Positions 62,284-64,000 of a DNA stretch of 64,000 nucleotides are shown in pieces. Position 1 is the first letter of the stretch, and the number at the start of each line of letters is the position of its first letter. Origin of the DNA: Macquaria australasica (lineage: Eukaryota > Chordata > Actinopteri > Centrarchiformes > Percichthyidae); the NCBI GenBank assembly GCA_005408345.1, contig SEMN01000634.1, positions 186,001 through 250,000 on the forward strand, given 5' to 3'. The notes beneath the pieces were generated by a model. That model saw nothing but the letters and a program-made list of their open reading frames with translations, ran no database searches and was not told where the DNA came from. Position numbers and translations under genes: made by a program.

Positions 62284-64000
62284 AATAGCGAGTGAGTGTT
62301 GTATATTTGGATCTAGTCGTAGACTATGTGTTTGGAAGCTCTGTGGAAACACGATCACAGTTTCCCCAAATTCAATTTTATTTCATTCCTGGACTCCAAA
62401 ACTGTATTCTGGATTTGAACTGCAGGCTCCTTCCAAACAACAGCAGCTGTATTAAGGCCAATACTTGTGTTTCAGACATAGTGTTTGGACAATGTGAAAG
62501 CAGTGAAACGTAGAAGGTCACACGTAGTGGGTCTGTGTTGCCCACTTTTTGTATGTGTCACTCTGTCAGTTATGCACACTTGCTGCAGTTGCTGTTTATG
62601 TTCCCTCCTGAAGTACACTATTCTCCTCTGAGTTGGCAGCGATGAAGGCAGTGTGCTTTTAGAGAAGAGACAGGAAGAGTGTGACCGAAAGCTGGATGAA
62701 GTCTAGATTGACATCAGGTGGCATTAAAGGATCAGGTCACGATTTTTTAAACAATGGGCACATGCACATACTGTATGTACCTAGATTTTTGTCCTCCATC
62801 TTTTACATTGGAGTCACTCCAAGAAGGGATGTCTTCACAACCAGCATGTAGAGAGGGAGCACTTATGGCCACTAATAGCTCTTTCATGTGATAGACTTGA
62901 CGAAATGTAAACCTATCATTTAAACACACAGCAGAAAATGCAGCCACCTGTAAGTGCAATATTTTATTCTCTGTTGCTGTTTGTTGGTCTGATGTTATGA
63001 TAATAGGCCTTTTTCACTGCAGGCATTTTGACTTGATGCAGCAGAAAAAGCACAGGTGTTACTAATATAATTAACGATGGCTTCCTTCAAGTGTTTCAGT
63101 AAGCCGTGACAGTGCGCCAGCACAATACCAGGACCCTGAAAGTGAAGAAGCTAAACATTAATTTTATCCTTCACACCTGTGCTTTTTACACTGACATGTC
63201 AAAATGTCTTAATATTATCATTTATTAACTTTGACTGGAGTCATGACTATATATATTATCATGTTGATGCTTTACATAATTTTGTTGTTGAAATTACTGA
63301 TTTAAAACAAGGTGTAATTAAAAACAAATGTTGCACTGCACTGAACATCCATTTGGTTATTTTGTCGTTTTGCATGCATTTTCCATTTAAATATTCTCAT
63401 TGACACAGTTGTACTGCACACTTAAACGTGTTTTTTGAGCTGTAAACTAAATGACATGACTGTACTGTGATGAAACACATCAATGTTTGTGTTAATGTTG
63501 ACATTTGTTACCAAATTTATAAAAATCGGCATTTCATGGGTTGAAAATGGCTCAACATGCCATCTGCTGTTTTAAATCAGCCCTGAACCTTGCAAGGCCA
63601 ATGCTGACATATGCTGTGTCTCAAATTGCGTACTTCCGTTAGTACACTTACATGCAGTATACTGTGTACACTATGTACTGACTTGTGTAGTGCGTTAATT
63701 TTGACAGGGTAGTGAATACTGCAGTTGTGCTCTTACTGGAAATGACGATCGCAACCTTTGACCGGGTCTTCTTCTTCTTTTTAATGGCGGATTGCAACCG
63801 GGCGGAGCATTATCGACAATATTCTACTGCGATTGCAGCACGCCGAAATATCTGCCAGCTTGTTTGCTCACTTGACTTCAATTCAGTTATGTTAAAAATG
63901 AATAAAAAATGAACGTGCTTTTACTTTTAGCCTTAACAATCGCAACTGCGGCTGCAATTTTTATACGTTGGTGGTCCTCCCTTTCCGCTACGTGGCCAAG

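Larger units (their letters stand above)
58742..64000. other. Right-hand gene-free region, microsatellite rich
   Basis: No exon recognised. It contains (GT)n at 60768-60786, interrupted (CA)n at 60877-60911, (GT)n at 61114-61145, the compound tract at 62191-62279, and an inverted pair at 60146/60701. The last 400 bp (from about 63610, TGTGTCTCAAATTGCGTAC) look like a dispersed repeat running off the window. A short CpG-containing stretch at 61985-62110 might be promoter-like, but no exon follows it. Confidence 0.45.

Noticed and set aside
61897..62358. 153-codon minus-strand frame
   Set aside because: Ser-Leu and His-Thr runs are translations of the (TG)n(GA)n tract.
63610..64000. First exon of a downstream gene at the right edge
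   Set aside because: The sequence resembles a dispersed repeat (GTCTCAAATTGCGTACTTCC) and no splice donor with a sustained family-like frame was seen.

Overview
This is a vertebrate nuclear segment, almost certainly from a ray-finned fish, and the compact genes and repeat families suggest a percomorph-type teleost. It has spliced exons with GT/AG borders and no operons. The intronic and intergenic DNA is full of microsatellites and short DNA-transposon relics of kinds common in teleosts. The species cannot be fixed from the sequence alone.

Three protein-coding genes can be rebuilt exon by exon. (1) cfap70 (ttc18), plus strand, from the window edge to 12261: 24 coding exons, 962 codons, one continuous frame; the N-terminus lies outside the window. 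(2) tmem138, minus strand, 13035-15894: four coding exons whose total matches the 162-residue human protein, but the conserved start ATG reads ACG here. (3) cd151, plus strand: a 5' UTR exon ending at 22183, then seven coding exons from 27104 to 46663, encoding a complete 253-residue tetraspanin with a ~1.3 kb 3' UTR.

cfap70 and tmem138 are convergent, with about 770 bp between stop codons. Both belong to the cilium: cfap70 encodes an axonemal protein, and tmem138 a ciliary membrane/transition-zone-associated protein mutated in Joubert syndrome. tmem138 and cd151 are divergent across roughly 5 kb of non-coding DNA. cd151 encodes a laminin-binding-integrin partner and shows no functional link to the other two.

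The DNA from 48 kb to the right edge has no recognisable host gene. It holds layered transposon insertions: a 1595-bp Tc1-type element with a frameshifted transposase sits in a short non-autonomous repeat whose uninterrupted counterpart is also in the window, and a 253-bp hAT-like MITE sits in another copy of that repeat. It also has a ~158-bp-period tandem array, a strong G-quadruplex candidate and several long microsatellites. The cd151 introns carry a probable solo LTR, a large foldback element, an antisense tRNA-derived SINE, a MITE with a perfect 8-bp target duplication and a near-perfect hairpin. I found no CRISPR array, tRNA or rRNA gene, and no convincing new multi-gene system. The most useful leads are the missing tmem138 start codon, the complementary microsatellites around one cfap70 exon, and the dated nested insertions.
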